DNA from: Slackia sp.
GTDB lineage: Bacteria > Actinomycetota > Coriobacteriia > Coriobacteriales > Eggerthellaceae
DNA: 38,189 bases
Direction of reading: 5' to 3'
Assembly: GCA_030527325.1 (NCBI GenBank)
Contig: JAUNBA010000011.1
Span: 1 to 38,189 of the forward strand
The notes beneath the pieces are model-generated. The model ran no database searches. It was not told the DNA's origin and saw only the letters and a program-made list of their open reading frames with translations. A program made the translations under genes and the position numbers. Shown here in pieces: positions 1 through 6,193 of the stretch; the first letter of the stretch is position 1; each line of letters begins with the position of its first letter.

Positions 1-31
1 GGGAGGACCCCTTCGGGGGTCCTCCCTTTTT
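1..31 (+). terminator. Intrinsic terminator of a gene upstream of the window
   Basis: An 11-bp perfect GC-rich stem (1-11 with 16-26) is closed by a TTCG tetraloop and followed by five T residues. This is a textbook Rho-independent terminator on the plus strand. The gene it serves lies outside the window. Confidence 0.9.
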
Positions 32-63
32 GTATGCGACGATTCCGCGTCTTGCGGGTTATA

Positions 64-80
64 GGACAAAAAGTGTGTCT
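64..80 (+). repeat. IS left terminal inverted repeat (outer copy)
   Basis: The sequence GGACAAAAAGTGTGTCT matches the reverse complement of 1365-1381 at all 17 positions. Identity stops at the next base, where the left end reads AG and the right end reads GG. Confidence 0.8.
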
Positions 81-86
81 AGTTTT

Positions 87-118
87 GGGCGTTGACGCAG
101 GTCAGCGCCCGTTTTTTT
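87..118 (+). terminator. Intrinsic terminator inside the IS left end
   Basis: GGGCGTTGAC (87-96) pairs with GTCAGCGCCC (101-110), giving ten pairs including one G-U and a GCAG loop, followed by a run of seven T. It lies upstream of the transposase and would stop transcription entering from the left flank. This is a known style of self-protection in insertion sequences. The specific role here is inferred. Confidence 0.75.
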
Positions 119-120
119 AT

Positions 121-147
121 GAAAACTTTCTGCGGGCAAAAGTTTTC
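121..147. repeat. 9-bp inverted repeat in the IS leader
   Basis: GAAAACTTT (121-129) and AAAGTTTTC (139-147) form a perfect AT-rich stem with a 9-nt loop, placed between the IS terminator and the inner left-end copy. It may be a transposase or host-factor contact or simply leader structure. The sequence GAAAACTTTC recurs at about 210-219. Confidence 0.5.
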
Positions 148-151
148 ACTC

Positions 152-168
152 GGACAGAAAGTGTGTCT
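152..168 (+). repeat. Second, internal copy of the IS left end
   Basis: The sequence GGACAGAAAGTGTGTCT matches 16 of 17 bases of the outer repeat and is in the same orientation, 88 bp inside it. It may be the ancestral or alternative left end, a tandem transposase site, or the remnant of a one-ended or nested event. Confidence 0.7.
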
Positions 169-175
169 GATATTC

Positions 176-238
176 GGCATTCCCCCAGTTCATTACCCTT
201 AAAACAGTAGAAAACTTTCTCTTTTCGGGGGTAATGCC
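176..238 (+). promoter_or_regulatory. Stem that can occlude the transposase ribosome-binding site
   Basis: GGCATTCCCCC (176-186) pairs with GGGGGTAATGCC (227-238) except for one bulged T at 232. The 3' arm contains the only purine-rich tract (GGGGG) before the GTG start at 239 and ends immediately before that codon. If formed in RNA it would hide the start, as is known for transposase mRNAs that guard against read-through expression. The role is inferred. Confidence 0.45.
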
Positions 239-1357
239 GTGAATAACAAGACCTTTCCTTCCTGCGGCGCCGCTATGAAGAGGAATGGCCGCACGGGCAC
301 GGGGGCGCAGAGGTGGCGCTGTAGGGCGTGCGGGGCGTCCACGGTCCACGCCTACGATTCCGACCTCGCCGATTTCAACGCCTTCCTGGGATGGCTCCTC
401 TCCAAGGAGACGCAGAGGTCCATGCCAGGCGACGGGCGGACCTTCAGGCGGCGGTCCAAGCGGTTCTGGAAGGTCTGGCCCATGCCGGATGTCGTGGACG
501 AGGTGCACCGTGTCGTCTTCGTCGATGGGATATACCTGGACCGCGGTCTGTGCGTGCTCATCGCGTGCACCGAGGACCACGTGCTGTCCTGGTATCTCGC
601 CCGCGGAGAGACGACCGCGGCATGGCGCGCCCTGCTACGTACTATCGCCCCGCCGGAGGTGGTCGCGACCGACGGCGGCTCGGGCTTCGCCTCGGCTGCG
701 GCGGCCGAATGGCCCTCGGCCATGGTGCAGAGGTGCACGTTCCATGCGTTCTGCCAGGTGAAGAGGCGCACGACGACCGGGCCGAAGCTGTTGGCGGGGG
801 TCGAGCTGTACGGCCTGGCCAAGGATCTCTTCGGGATCAGGATGCTGCACCAGGCCGACCTGTGGGTGGAGAGGCTCCTGGGCTGGTACGACTTCTGGAA
901 CGACTTCCTCGACGAGAGGACGCGGACGGACGGGCGCTGGGAGTACACCCACGAGAGGCTGAGGAAAGCGCGGCGCTCGCTCTTGAGGCTGGTAAACGAG
1001 GGAACCCTGTTCACCTACCTCGACTCTGGGCTCACCGCCGAAGGGCCGCTGCCGTCGACGAACAACGTGATCGAGGGAGGGGTGAACGCCCAGCTGCGTA
1101 ACGTTTTGCGGAACCACAGAGGCCTGAAGGCCGACCGCCGCGTGAAAGCGGTCTACTGGTGGTGCTACATGCACACCGAGGCGCCTAAGGGCCCGTCGGA
1201 AATCCTAACGTCGATGCCGACGGACGACGATATCGACGTCCTGCGTGAGTTCTATTCGGGGAACCCCGTCCCGAGCATGGATTCCGTCGAATGGGGCAAC
1301 GGGCTGACATGGTCGGAGTTTCATCACAGCGCGGCGTATCCGCACTCGACTGAATAA
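239..1357 (+). CDS. IS1249-family DDE transposase
   Basis: This 372-residue protein starts at GTG 239; the ATG at 234 hits a stop after two codons. It has an N-terminal zinc-ribbon-like segment, C9-x22-C-x2-C (CRACG), although the first expected cysteine pair is reduced to a single visible Cys. This is followed by an RNase-H-type DDE core. The acidic residues sit in VVFVDGIYL and VVATDGGSG, and the glutamate lies in TNNVIEGGVNAQL, with the RNHRGLK block after it that is typical of the IS1249 branch of IS256-like enzymes. The length is close to the family norm and the frame is uninterrupted, so the enzyme is probably active. It catalyses cut-and-paste or copy-out transposition of the flanking element. 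The terminator at 87-118 and the start-occluding stem suggest expression is kept low. Confidence 0.88.
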   Translation: MNNKTFPSCGAAMKRNGRTGTGAQRWRCRACGASTVHAYDSDLADFNAFLGWLLSKETQRSMPGDGRTFRRRSKRFWKVWPMPDVVDEVHRVVFVDGIYLDRGLCVLIACTEDHVLSWYLARGETTAAWRALLRTIAPPEVVATDGGSGFASAAAAEWPSAMVQRCTFHAFCQVKRRTTTGPKLLAGVELYGLAKDLFGIRMLHQADLWVERLLGWYDFWNDFLDERTRTDGRWEYTHERLRKARRSLLRLVNEGTLFTYLDSGLTAEGPLPSTNNVIEGGVNAQLRNVLRNHRGLKADRRVKAVYWWCYMHTEAPKGPSEILTSMPTDDDIDVLREFYSGNPVPSMDSVEWGNGLTWSEFHHSAAYPHSTE

Positions 1358-1364
1358 TTGCCCC

Positions 1365-1381
1365 AGACACACTTTTTGTCC
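1365..1381 (-). repeat. IS right terminal inverted repeat
   Basis: This 17-bp sequence is the perfect reverse complement of 64-80. It begins 7 bp after the transposase stop codon, giving a compact right end. Confidence 0.8.
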
Positions 1382-2189
1382 GCTAAGCCGTTTCCTCTTT
1401 CCGCGAGTCGCGGCACGCTGCGAGGTCAAGGAATGCCAAGCTGCAGCGAAAGCGAATCTGAACAGGGCGTTTCGGTCGCGCACCGCGGACGCGAAGCTGG
1501 TTTTGAATCTTCTCTTCTTACTATACATTGCTGCGCGAGACGTATGCCAAGCGCGATGGCGGCGAAGATATTCTTTTCGGACATGTTTAGGCGTTTGGTG
1601 CCTTATATCTGTGCGGTGATAAATAGGGAAGCTTCTCGCGTGCCGCGAGTTGTCTACGCTTAGGGCAAAAGAACTCCTCCGTACCCCAGTATCCCGATGC
1701 AAAACTTACTCCGAAAGGGCGCCTGGCGCTTATGTCGGGGCGGGGCATGCCCAGACTTGTCGATATCGAGCGCGTGACGACCTGCAACGGACTGGGCTAT
1801 CGCACGGCGAATCCAATGCGCTGTTCGAGCGCGTACGCTATTTCCTCTCTGGACGAGCGTTCGGCGTGGCATGCGATTACCACATGCTCGGATCGGGAGT
1901 TTATGGCGATCTTGAGGGGTCATCTGTACGAGGTCGTTCGGCCTACGATAGAACGGTAGCCCTGAGCGTATGAACCGCACGCCCGCGCCGGGAATGGTGG
2001 TACGTTCGGGGGGGGGTGGAACAGCGAGTCCGACAGGGCGTTCGCCCTGCCGGACTCCATCGAGCACGGGAATCTGGAAACGTTGCCCCTCCTTTTGTAG
2101 AGCGTATGCGGAGGCTTCCGCCCATGCTGCGCATCGTCGGTGCAAGCAATCTATCGGCGCGTGGCGTATGCGCGCGGCGACGTATGCGG
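1382..2189. other. Gene-poor 0.8-kb segment right of the IS
   Basis: No recognisable gene lies here. Base composition is lower in GC at about 1500-1640 than around it. Visible structure includes two small palindromes (CCGCGAGTCGCGG at 1401-1413 and CTCGCGTGCCGCGAG at 1635-1649) that also share an 11-bp inverted match, TCGCGGCACGC. There is also a run of nine G at 2008-2016, a strong hairpin at 2026-2057, and three copies of CGTATGCG at 2103, 2165 and 2181. An open frame at 1732-1959 (75 residues, plus) has GC-rich third positions but no good ribosome-binding site and no recognisable motif. It could be a decayed gene or long 3' region disrupted by IS activity. Confidence 0.5.
2026..2057. repeat. 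14-bp hairpin in the gene-poor segment
   Basis: GAGTCCGACAGGGC (2026-2039) pairs with GCCCTGCCGGACTC (2044-2057) with one A-C mismatch and a GTTC loop. No T-run follows on either strand. It lies about 130 bp downstream of the stop of the minus-strand NTPase gene, so it could be the 3' border of that transcript. Confidence 0.6.
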
Positions 2190-2900
2190 CTAACGCGGTG
2201 CGTTTTCGTCGTTGAGAAGCGGCTCGATCCAGGTGCGCCAGGCTTCGTCGTCGGGGGCGATGCGTGCGCTACCGCCCCATGTTCCCGCGAAGGCTTCTTC
2301 GACGCGATCGGGTAGGCCGAATTTGTCGCGCGCGATGACGATGGCGTGCGCATAGAAGCCTATGGGGCCGCCTTCGAGTGCTTTCATGGCTTCGACGAGG
2401 CCTTCGCCGCGCAAAAGTTCGAGCTGGCCGAGTTCGTCGACGAAGAGGACGCCGCATGTGGAAGGTGTGGCCGTCGATGCTGCGCGGTGCGCGCACAGAG
2501 CGCGCGGCGCCCGCTCGCTCTGTGCGCCGCATCCTGCTTTTTTCTGTGCCGTTTTATCGCGCATCACGGTGCGCAAGTGGGCGAAATGATCGTTGACCTG
2601 CACTATTGCTTTATCTGAAATATGCCATTTCAGCTGTGCGCGCCCTGCCTGGCTTTGGGGGTCGAATAGCCCGTCTGCGACGGCGAGGTCGGCGCGCCGT
2701 GCAAAGGGGACGAGTTCGTGCGAAGGGAGCAGCAGGTTGTCGATACCGAGCTTTTCGAACGATCCTCGGCCGTCGTCTTTCCAAACCCCGGGAGCGAGCA
2801 CGCCATGGCATGCGACGTGCGCCGATTCAAGCCTCGATACCGCCCGCTGCAGCCATCGCGTCTTTCCTATCTGCACGTCGCCGGTAAGGATGAGAAGCAC
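2190..2900 (-). CDS. THEP1-like nucleoside-triphosphatase
   Basis: This 236-residue protein starts at a GTG preceded by AGGAGG at 6-nt spacing. The N-terminus carries a P-loop (GDVQIGKTRW, about residues 7-16), and the middle has a Walker B-like block LFVDELGQLEL, the hallmark of the NTPase_1/THEP1 family of small nucleotide triphosphatases. Family members are usually about 170-190 residues. The extra length here includes a Ser/Ala/Arg-rich insert at about residues 110-145, part of which is encoded by a 12-bp palindrome at 2491-2527. The gene ends the minus-strand metal-uptake operon, 83 bp after the DUF364 gene. THEP1 genes often accompany metal-uptake and DUF364 genes in anaerobes, but their cellular role is unsettled. 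A role in energising or regulating metal handling is inference. Confidence 0.72.
   Translation of the reverse strand: MLLILTGDVQIGKTRWLQRAVSRLESAHVACHGVLAPGVWKDDGRGSFEKLGIDNLLLPSHELVPFARRADLAVADGLFDPQSQAGRAQLKWHISDKAIVQVNDHFAHLRTVMRDKTAQKKAGCGAQSERAPRALCAHRAASTATPSTCGVLFVDELGQLELLRGEGLVEAMKALEGGPIGFYAHAIVIARDKFGLPDRVEEAFAGTWGGSARIAPDDEAWRTWIEPLLNDENAPR
2491..2527. repeat. Palindrome inside the NTPase coding sequence
   Basis: GCGCACAGAGCG (2491-2502) and CGCTCTGTGCGC (2516-2527) are perfect 12-bp inverted copies with a 13-nt loop. They lie in frame within the unusual insert between the Walker A and Walker B halves of the NTPase gene and encode about residues 125-137. Confidence 0.65.
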
Positions 2901-2983
2901 GGAAGTCCTCCTGTCCGACCGGACGCCCGCGCTTGGCTCGCCATTGAGCGGCTCAGGCGTCCGTGTCGTCGTTTGTCGAGCTG

Positions 2984-3781
2984 TCAGTCTTCGAGGTGCA
3001 AATCGAGCCCCGGTTTGACGATGCGCATCATCTGCACGGCTTCGCCGAAAAGGCGCCCTTGGGCGTTTTTGACGGCGAAGGCCGTTTTCTCCGGGTCATT
3101 GACGACGCTGCCCGCCAGGACGTCGGCATGGTAGTCGAACAGGACGGGTGCGTTGACGACGCTCGGGCCGGTGAGGACGGTTAGGGCGTTGCGCGAGAGG
3201 TCGAGCAATCGAGGGAGGGTTTTGTTGGTGGTGGTGGTTCCCGTGATGAAGACGACGTCCTGAGAGGGGAGCACGTATTCGCATGCGGGATCGGGCAGGT
3301 CGCTTTCGCTGCAAGAGCGTTCGAGCACGGTGAGTTCCGCGCAGCGTTCGGCCAGTTCGTAAACGTGGGGGAAATGGCCGATGACGGTGACCTTGCCGTC
3401 TTTCATATGCGGCGTGAACTCGCCGAAGGCTTCGCGTTTGCGGGCATCGCGCGCGAGCGGCTTAGGTTCTTCGTAGACGGCGCCGAGCGGATCGAGCAGC
3501 TCTTTGCGGGAATACCAGGCGTTCAGAGCTGCGACGCCGATGGTCGCCTCTTCGAAGTTCCAGCTTTTCGCAAGGCGCGCGACGCTTTTCAGGTCGGATC
3601 CGCGCAGGTCGGGACGATTGCGCGAGCCGACCTGGCCGCCGCGCATGGTCCAGGCGACGCCGCAACCGCATTCGGCTTGCAGGTAGGTCCAGTGCAGGCC
3701 GAGGCAGTAGTCGGTGACGGCGATGCCTTCGGGTACGTCCTCGATCAGACGGTCGTAGAGCTCCCAGGGTTGTTCGTTCAT
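2984..3781 (-). CDS. DUF4213/DUF364 putative metal-chelation protein
   Basis: This 265-residue protein starts at ATG 3781 behind AAAGGA at 7-nt spacing. The N-terminal part (residues 1-90) resembles the DUF4213 enolase-N-like domain. The C-terminal part (about 130-255) is a DUF364 Rossmann-like domain, recognisable by VTVIGHFPHVYEL, the VFITGTTTTNKTL block and VLTGPSVV. The family is annotated as putative heavy-metal chelation, and its members are repeatedly found beside FecCD-type ABC transporters. Here the gene follows the ATPase gene on the same strand after a 234-bp gap that contains a strong hairpin. A cysteine cluster near residue 40 (ECGCG) could contribute to metal binding. The substrate, probably iron or another transition metal or its chelate, is inferred from the transporter context. 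Confidence 0.75.
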   Translation of the reverse strand: MNEQPWELYDRLIEDVPEGIAVTDYCLGLHWTYLQAECGCGVAWTMRGGQVGSRNRPDLRGSDLKSVARLAKSWNFEEATIGVAALNAWYSRKELLDPLGAVYEEPKPLARDARKREAFGEFTPHMKDGKVTVIGHFPHVYELAERCAELTVLERSCSESDLPDPACEYVLPSQDVVFITGTTTTNKTLPRLLDLSRNALTVLTGPSVVNAPVLFDYHADVLAGSVVNDPEKTAFAVKNAQGRLFGEAVQMMRIVKPGLDLHLED

Positions 3782-3956
3782 GATCGGTTCCTTTCTGTTG
3801 CTATTGCTCCGATAGGGCGGTGCGTGTCGAGGCGGGTGTCATGCGATGCCGTCGGGCGCGCCGTCCGCCTCCGTCGGCGCGGTGTCTCGACGGGCGGGCG
3901 CAACGACGGCGATGCAGCTTGGGTTTTCGAAGACCCTGTGCGAGCGGTCGAAGCGT

Positions 3957-3994
3957 GCGTCTCTGCCGTATCGCTGCCGATACGGCAGAGACGC
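3957..3994 (-). promoter_or_regulatory. Perfect 17-bp hairpin between the ATPase and DUF364 genes
   Basis: GCGTCTCTGCCGTATCG (3957-3973) and CGATACGGCAGAGACGC (3978-3994) pair at all 17 positions around a 4-nt loop. On the minus-strand transcript it begins 21 nt after the ATPase stop. No U-tract follows. It could be a partial terminator, a 3'-end stabiliser of the permease-ATPase message, or an attenuator that lowers DUF364/NTPase expression. The rest of the 3782-4015 gap shows no gene. Confidence 0.75.
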
Positions 3995-4015
3995 ATGGGA
4001 CGCGGCATGCACATG

Positions 4016-4894
4016 CTAGAGCGGGATGCATACGCGCCGCGTGCGGCCGTCTACGGGAACGTCCGCCACATGGATGGGGGTCTGATAGATCGCCTCCATG
4101 CGCTGCTTCGTGATGGTTTCTTCCGGCGTCCCGATATGCGCGATGCGCCCGTTTTGCACGACGATCACGCTGTCGGCGCAGTACACGGCATGCGCTGGAT
4201 CGTGCGTCACCATGAGAACCGTCGCGCCGCAGCGGGAAAGCTCCTTCATGCGGGAAAGCACGATCTGCTGATTGCCGAAATCGAGGCTTGCGGTCGGTTC
4301 GTCCATGACGATGACTTCGGGCTGCTGGGCGAGCGCGCGGGCTATGAGCACGAGTTGCTGCTGGCCTCCGGAAAGCTTGGTGTAGGTGCGTTCGGCCAAG
4401 TGCTCGATGCCGAGCATGCACAGCGCATCCCATGCGACGCGCTTGTCGTGGTGAGACACGCTGGAGAAGCGCCCGATGTGCGGCGTGCGGCCCATGAGCA
4501 CGACGTCGGCCACGGAGAAGGGGAACGGCGGCGTATGCGCCTGAGGTATGTAGGCGATCATGCGTGCGCGTTCGGCGTCGGAGAGGCGTGCGATGTCGCG
4601 CCCGTTCACGAAGGCCGCTCCGCCCATGGGGGGAAGCAGGCCGAGAATGGTTTTGAGCAGCGTGGTCTTGCCGCATCCGTTGGTGCCGATGATGCAGGCG
4701 AAACGTCCGCGTTCGAGTTCGAAATCGGCGTTGTTGACGATGACCTTGCGTCGGTATCCGCAGGTAAGGTCGCGGACGCTGAGAATGGCATCGCTGTCGG
4801 CGGGGTTGTGCCCGCCGCCGCTCGCTTTATTCCCGGCGATGGGCGCAACCTGTGATTGCGTGCTTTCCGTATGACATGCGGTGGATGCCCCCAT
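4016..4894 (-). CDS. FecE/BtuD-type ABC transporter ATPase (iron chelate family)
   Basis: This 292-residue ATPase starts at ATG 4894, just 2 bp after the permease stop, using AAGGGGTGG in the end of that gene as its ribosome-binding site. A frame extension further upstream overlaps the permease and is unlikely. Motifs in order are Walker A GTNGCGKTT, a Q-loop near YIPQAH, signature LSGGQQQ, Walker B VIVMDEPTA and the switch His in MVTHDPAH. It would power import through the FecCD-type permease, with two copies per transporter. The spacing implies translational coupling. The first 40 residues are an unconserved Ser/Ala-rich tail. The subfamily covers ferric siderophores, haem and cobalamin. 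Iron is favoured by the Fur-like box upstream. Confidence 0.9.
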   Translation of the reverse strand: MGASTACHTESTQSQVAPIAGNKASGGGHNPADSDAILSVRDLTCGYRRKVIVNNADFELERGRFACIIGTNGCGKTTLLKTILGLLPPMGGAAFVNGRDIARLSDAERARMIAYIPQAHTPPFPFSVADVVLMGRTPHIGRFSSVSHHDKRVAWDALCMLGIEHLAERTYTKLSGGQQQLVLIARALAQQPEVIVMDEPTASLDFGNQQIVLSRMKELSRCGATVLMVTHDPAHAVYCADSVIVVQNGRIAHIGTPEETITKQRMEAIYQTPIHVADVPVDGRTRRVCIPL

Positions 4895-4896
4895 TG

Positions 4897-5994
4897 CTAC
4901 CACCCCTTCATGTTGTGTTTGAAGATGACGATGAAGAACGGAACGCCGATGATGGCGGTGAGGATGCCGATCGGTATTTCGAGGCTGAGAAGCATGCGGC
5001 ACAGGTCGTCGACCAGCAGCAGGTAGCTTGCGCCGATGAACATGGAGGCGGGGATGAGGGCGCGGTAGTTGGGGCCGACGATGGCGCGCGCAAGGTGGGG
5101 AATCACCAGGCCTACCCAGCCGACGACGCCCGAGACGGCCACGGCCACCGAGACGATGAGCGTCGATGCGAAAATGACCACGAGACGCACGCGCGAGACG
5201 TTGATGCCGAGGCTGCGCGCCTCTTCTTCGCCGAAGCTGAGCGCATTGAGCTTCCAGCGTTCGAGCATGAGGATGGCAAAACCCGCCGCCATGGGAACGA
5301 TGATGGCGAACAGGTCGTTTTGGTCGACGCGGGAGAATCCGCCCATAAGCCAGAACGTTATTTCGGGCAGCTTGTCGTTGGAATCGGCGAGGAACTTGAG
5401 CAGGGAGACGCCCGATTGGAAGAGCGTCGAAACCAGGATGCCCCCCAGCACGAGGCCGAGCAGCTCGTCATAGCGGATGACGCGGTTGAGCCAGACGACG
5501 CATCCGACGGCGACCATGCCGCCGATGAAGGCGCAGATCTGCACGCCGGTCGAGGGCATGTCGAGAATGAGGCCCAGGCAGGCGCCGAGGCTTGCGCCTG
5601 CGGAAGCGCCGAGCAGATCGGGCGAGACGAGCGGGTTGCGGAACATGCCCTGATAGGCCGCGCCCGCCGCTGCGAGGGCGGCGCCCACCATGACCACGAC
5701 CAGGATGCGCGGCAGCCTGATGTTGAAAAGAGCCGTGGCCGTCTGGGGGTCGACGGCTTCGGGGCAGAATGCGAGGTTGTAAAGCGTCTGGCACAGCTCC
5801 GATGGCGATATGGGGTATTTTCCGACCGAGAACGATGCGATGACGATCGCGACAAGCGCTCCGATGATGCCGATTTTCGCCCAGGCGGAGATATGTTTTC
5901 CGAGAAAGCGCTCCGCTTGCGTATCGGCATCCGACGGTTGTTCGGATGATTTCGACGGCATGCGCCGCCGCATACAGCATGCGGGCTTGTTCAC
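4897..5994 (-). CDS. FecCD-family ABC transporter permease
   Basis: This 365-residue polytopic membrane protein starts at GTG 5994 with AAAAAGGAG 6 nt upstream. Roughly ten transmembrane segments follow a hydrophilic N-terminus of about 35 residues. Family hallmarks are visible: LFNIRLPRIL, GAALAAAGAAYQGMFRNPL, PDLLGASAGAS, SLGINVSRVR and WVGLVIPHLAR, the last being a coupling-helix region. It forms the homodimeric channel for a metal chelate or cobalamin-type substrate. It is the first gene of the minus-strand operon and is divergent from the lipoprotein gene at 6194, with a Fur-like box in the 200-bp gap between them. Confidence 0.92.
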   Translation of the reverse strand: MNKPACCMRRRMPSKSSEQPSDADTQAERFLGKHISAWAKIGIIGALVAIVIASFSVGKYPISPSELCQTLYNLAFCPEAVDPQTATALFNIRLPRILVVVMVGAALAAAGAAYQGMFRNPLVSPDLLGASAGASLGACLGLILDMPSTGVQICAFIGGMVAVGCVVWLNRVIRYDELLGLVLGGILVSTLFQSGVSLLKFLADSNDKLPEITFWLMGGFSRVDQNDLFAIIVPMAAGFAILMLERWKLNALSFGEEEARSLGINVSRVRLVVIFASTLIVSVAVAVSGVVGWVGLVIPHLARAIVGPNYRALIPASMFIGASYLLLVDDLCRMLLSLEIPIGILTAIIGVPFFIVIFKHNMKGW

Positions 5995-6041
5995 GTGATG
6001 CTCCTTTTTCGAGCGGATGCAACGGTCCGCTCGCCCCCTTG

Positions 6042-6060
6042 AATTGCGATTCTCATTATT
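6042..6060. promoter_or_regulatory. Fur-like operator in the divergent iron-locus promoter
   Basis: On the minus strand this reads AATAATGAGAATCGCAATT, which matches 13 of 19 positions of the classic Fur box GATAATGATAATCATTATC. It sits in the AT-rich 5995-6193 region between permease and binding-protein genes, well placed to control both directions. A related hairpin-forming repeat (CGAGCGGA...TCCGCTCG, 6010-6033) lies beside it. A DtxR/IdeR-type regulator remains possible in an actinobacterium. Confidence 0.5.
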
Positions 6061-6193
6061 CGAGAAAAAGAATATTTACACAAGAGGATAATTTTATGGA
6101 CGAGCCGGCATGAAGGCGGTAGACTTCGGATTATTCTTGCATGAGGATAAAGCCGCCAAGGGGAATACGGCGGTGCTTACCAAGGAGGAACGG

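Larger units (their letters stand above)
64..1381 (+). mobile_element. IS1249-like insertion sequence (IS256-type)
   Basis: The element is bounded by a perfect 17-bp inverted repeat, GGACAAAAAGTGTGTCT at 64-80 and its reverse complement at 1365-1381, and carries one transposase gene (239-1357). A second left-end-like copy with one mismatch lies at 152-168, so the true left tip could be 64 or 152. The exact 17/17 match favours 64. IS256-type elements usually duplicate 8-9 bp of target. The bases flanking either possible left end do not match those after 1381, so no target duplication is visible. The first 88 bp carry a terminator, which would shield the transposase from outside transcription. 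Confidence 0.82.

Noticed and set aside
2008..2016. G9 tract as a phase-variation switch
   Set aside because: No gene or promoter that it could switch is recognisable around it.
1660..2145. Minus-strand frame of 161 codons and overlapping plus-strand frames (1650-1973, 1732-1959) right of the IS
   Set aside because: None has a good ribosome-binding site or a recognisable domain, and the frames conflict with each other. The 1732 frame has plausible codon bias but was left as a note only.
3365..4855. 496-codon plus-strand frame across the DUF364 and ATPase genes
   Set aside because: It crosses two real minus-strand genes and their intergenic hairpin, and its composition is that of antisense to GC-rich genes.
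4895..5002. Extension of the ATPase gene into the permease gene
   Set aside because: ATG 4894 has an excellent ribosome-binding site and 2-bp spacing. The extension is only open frame over permease codons.
6110..6193. Upstream extension of the binding lipoprotein
   Set aside because: A strong AAGGAGGAA and a lipoprotein signal place the start at 6194. The extension would bury the signal peptide.
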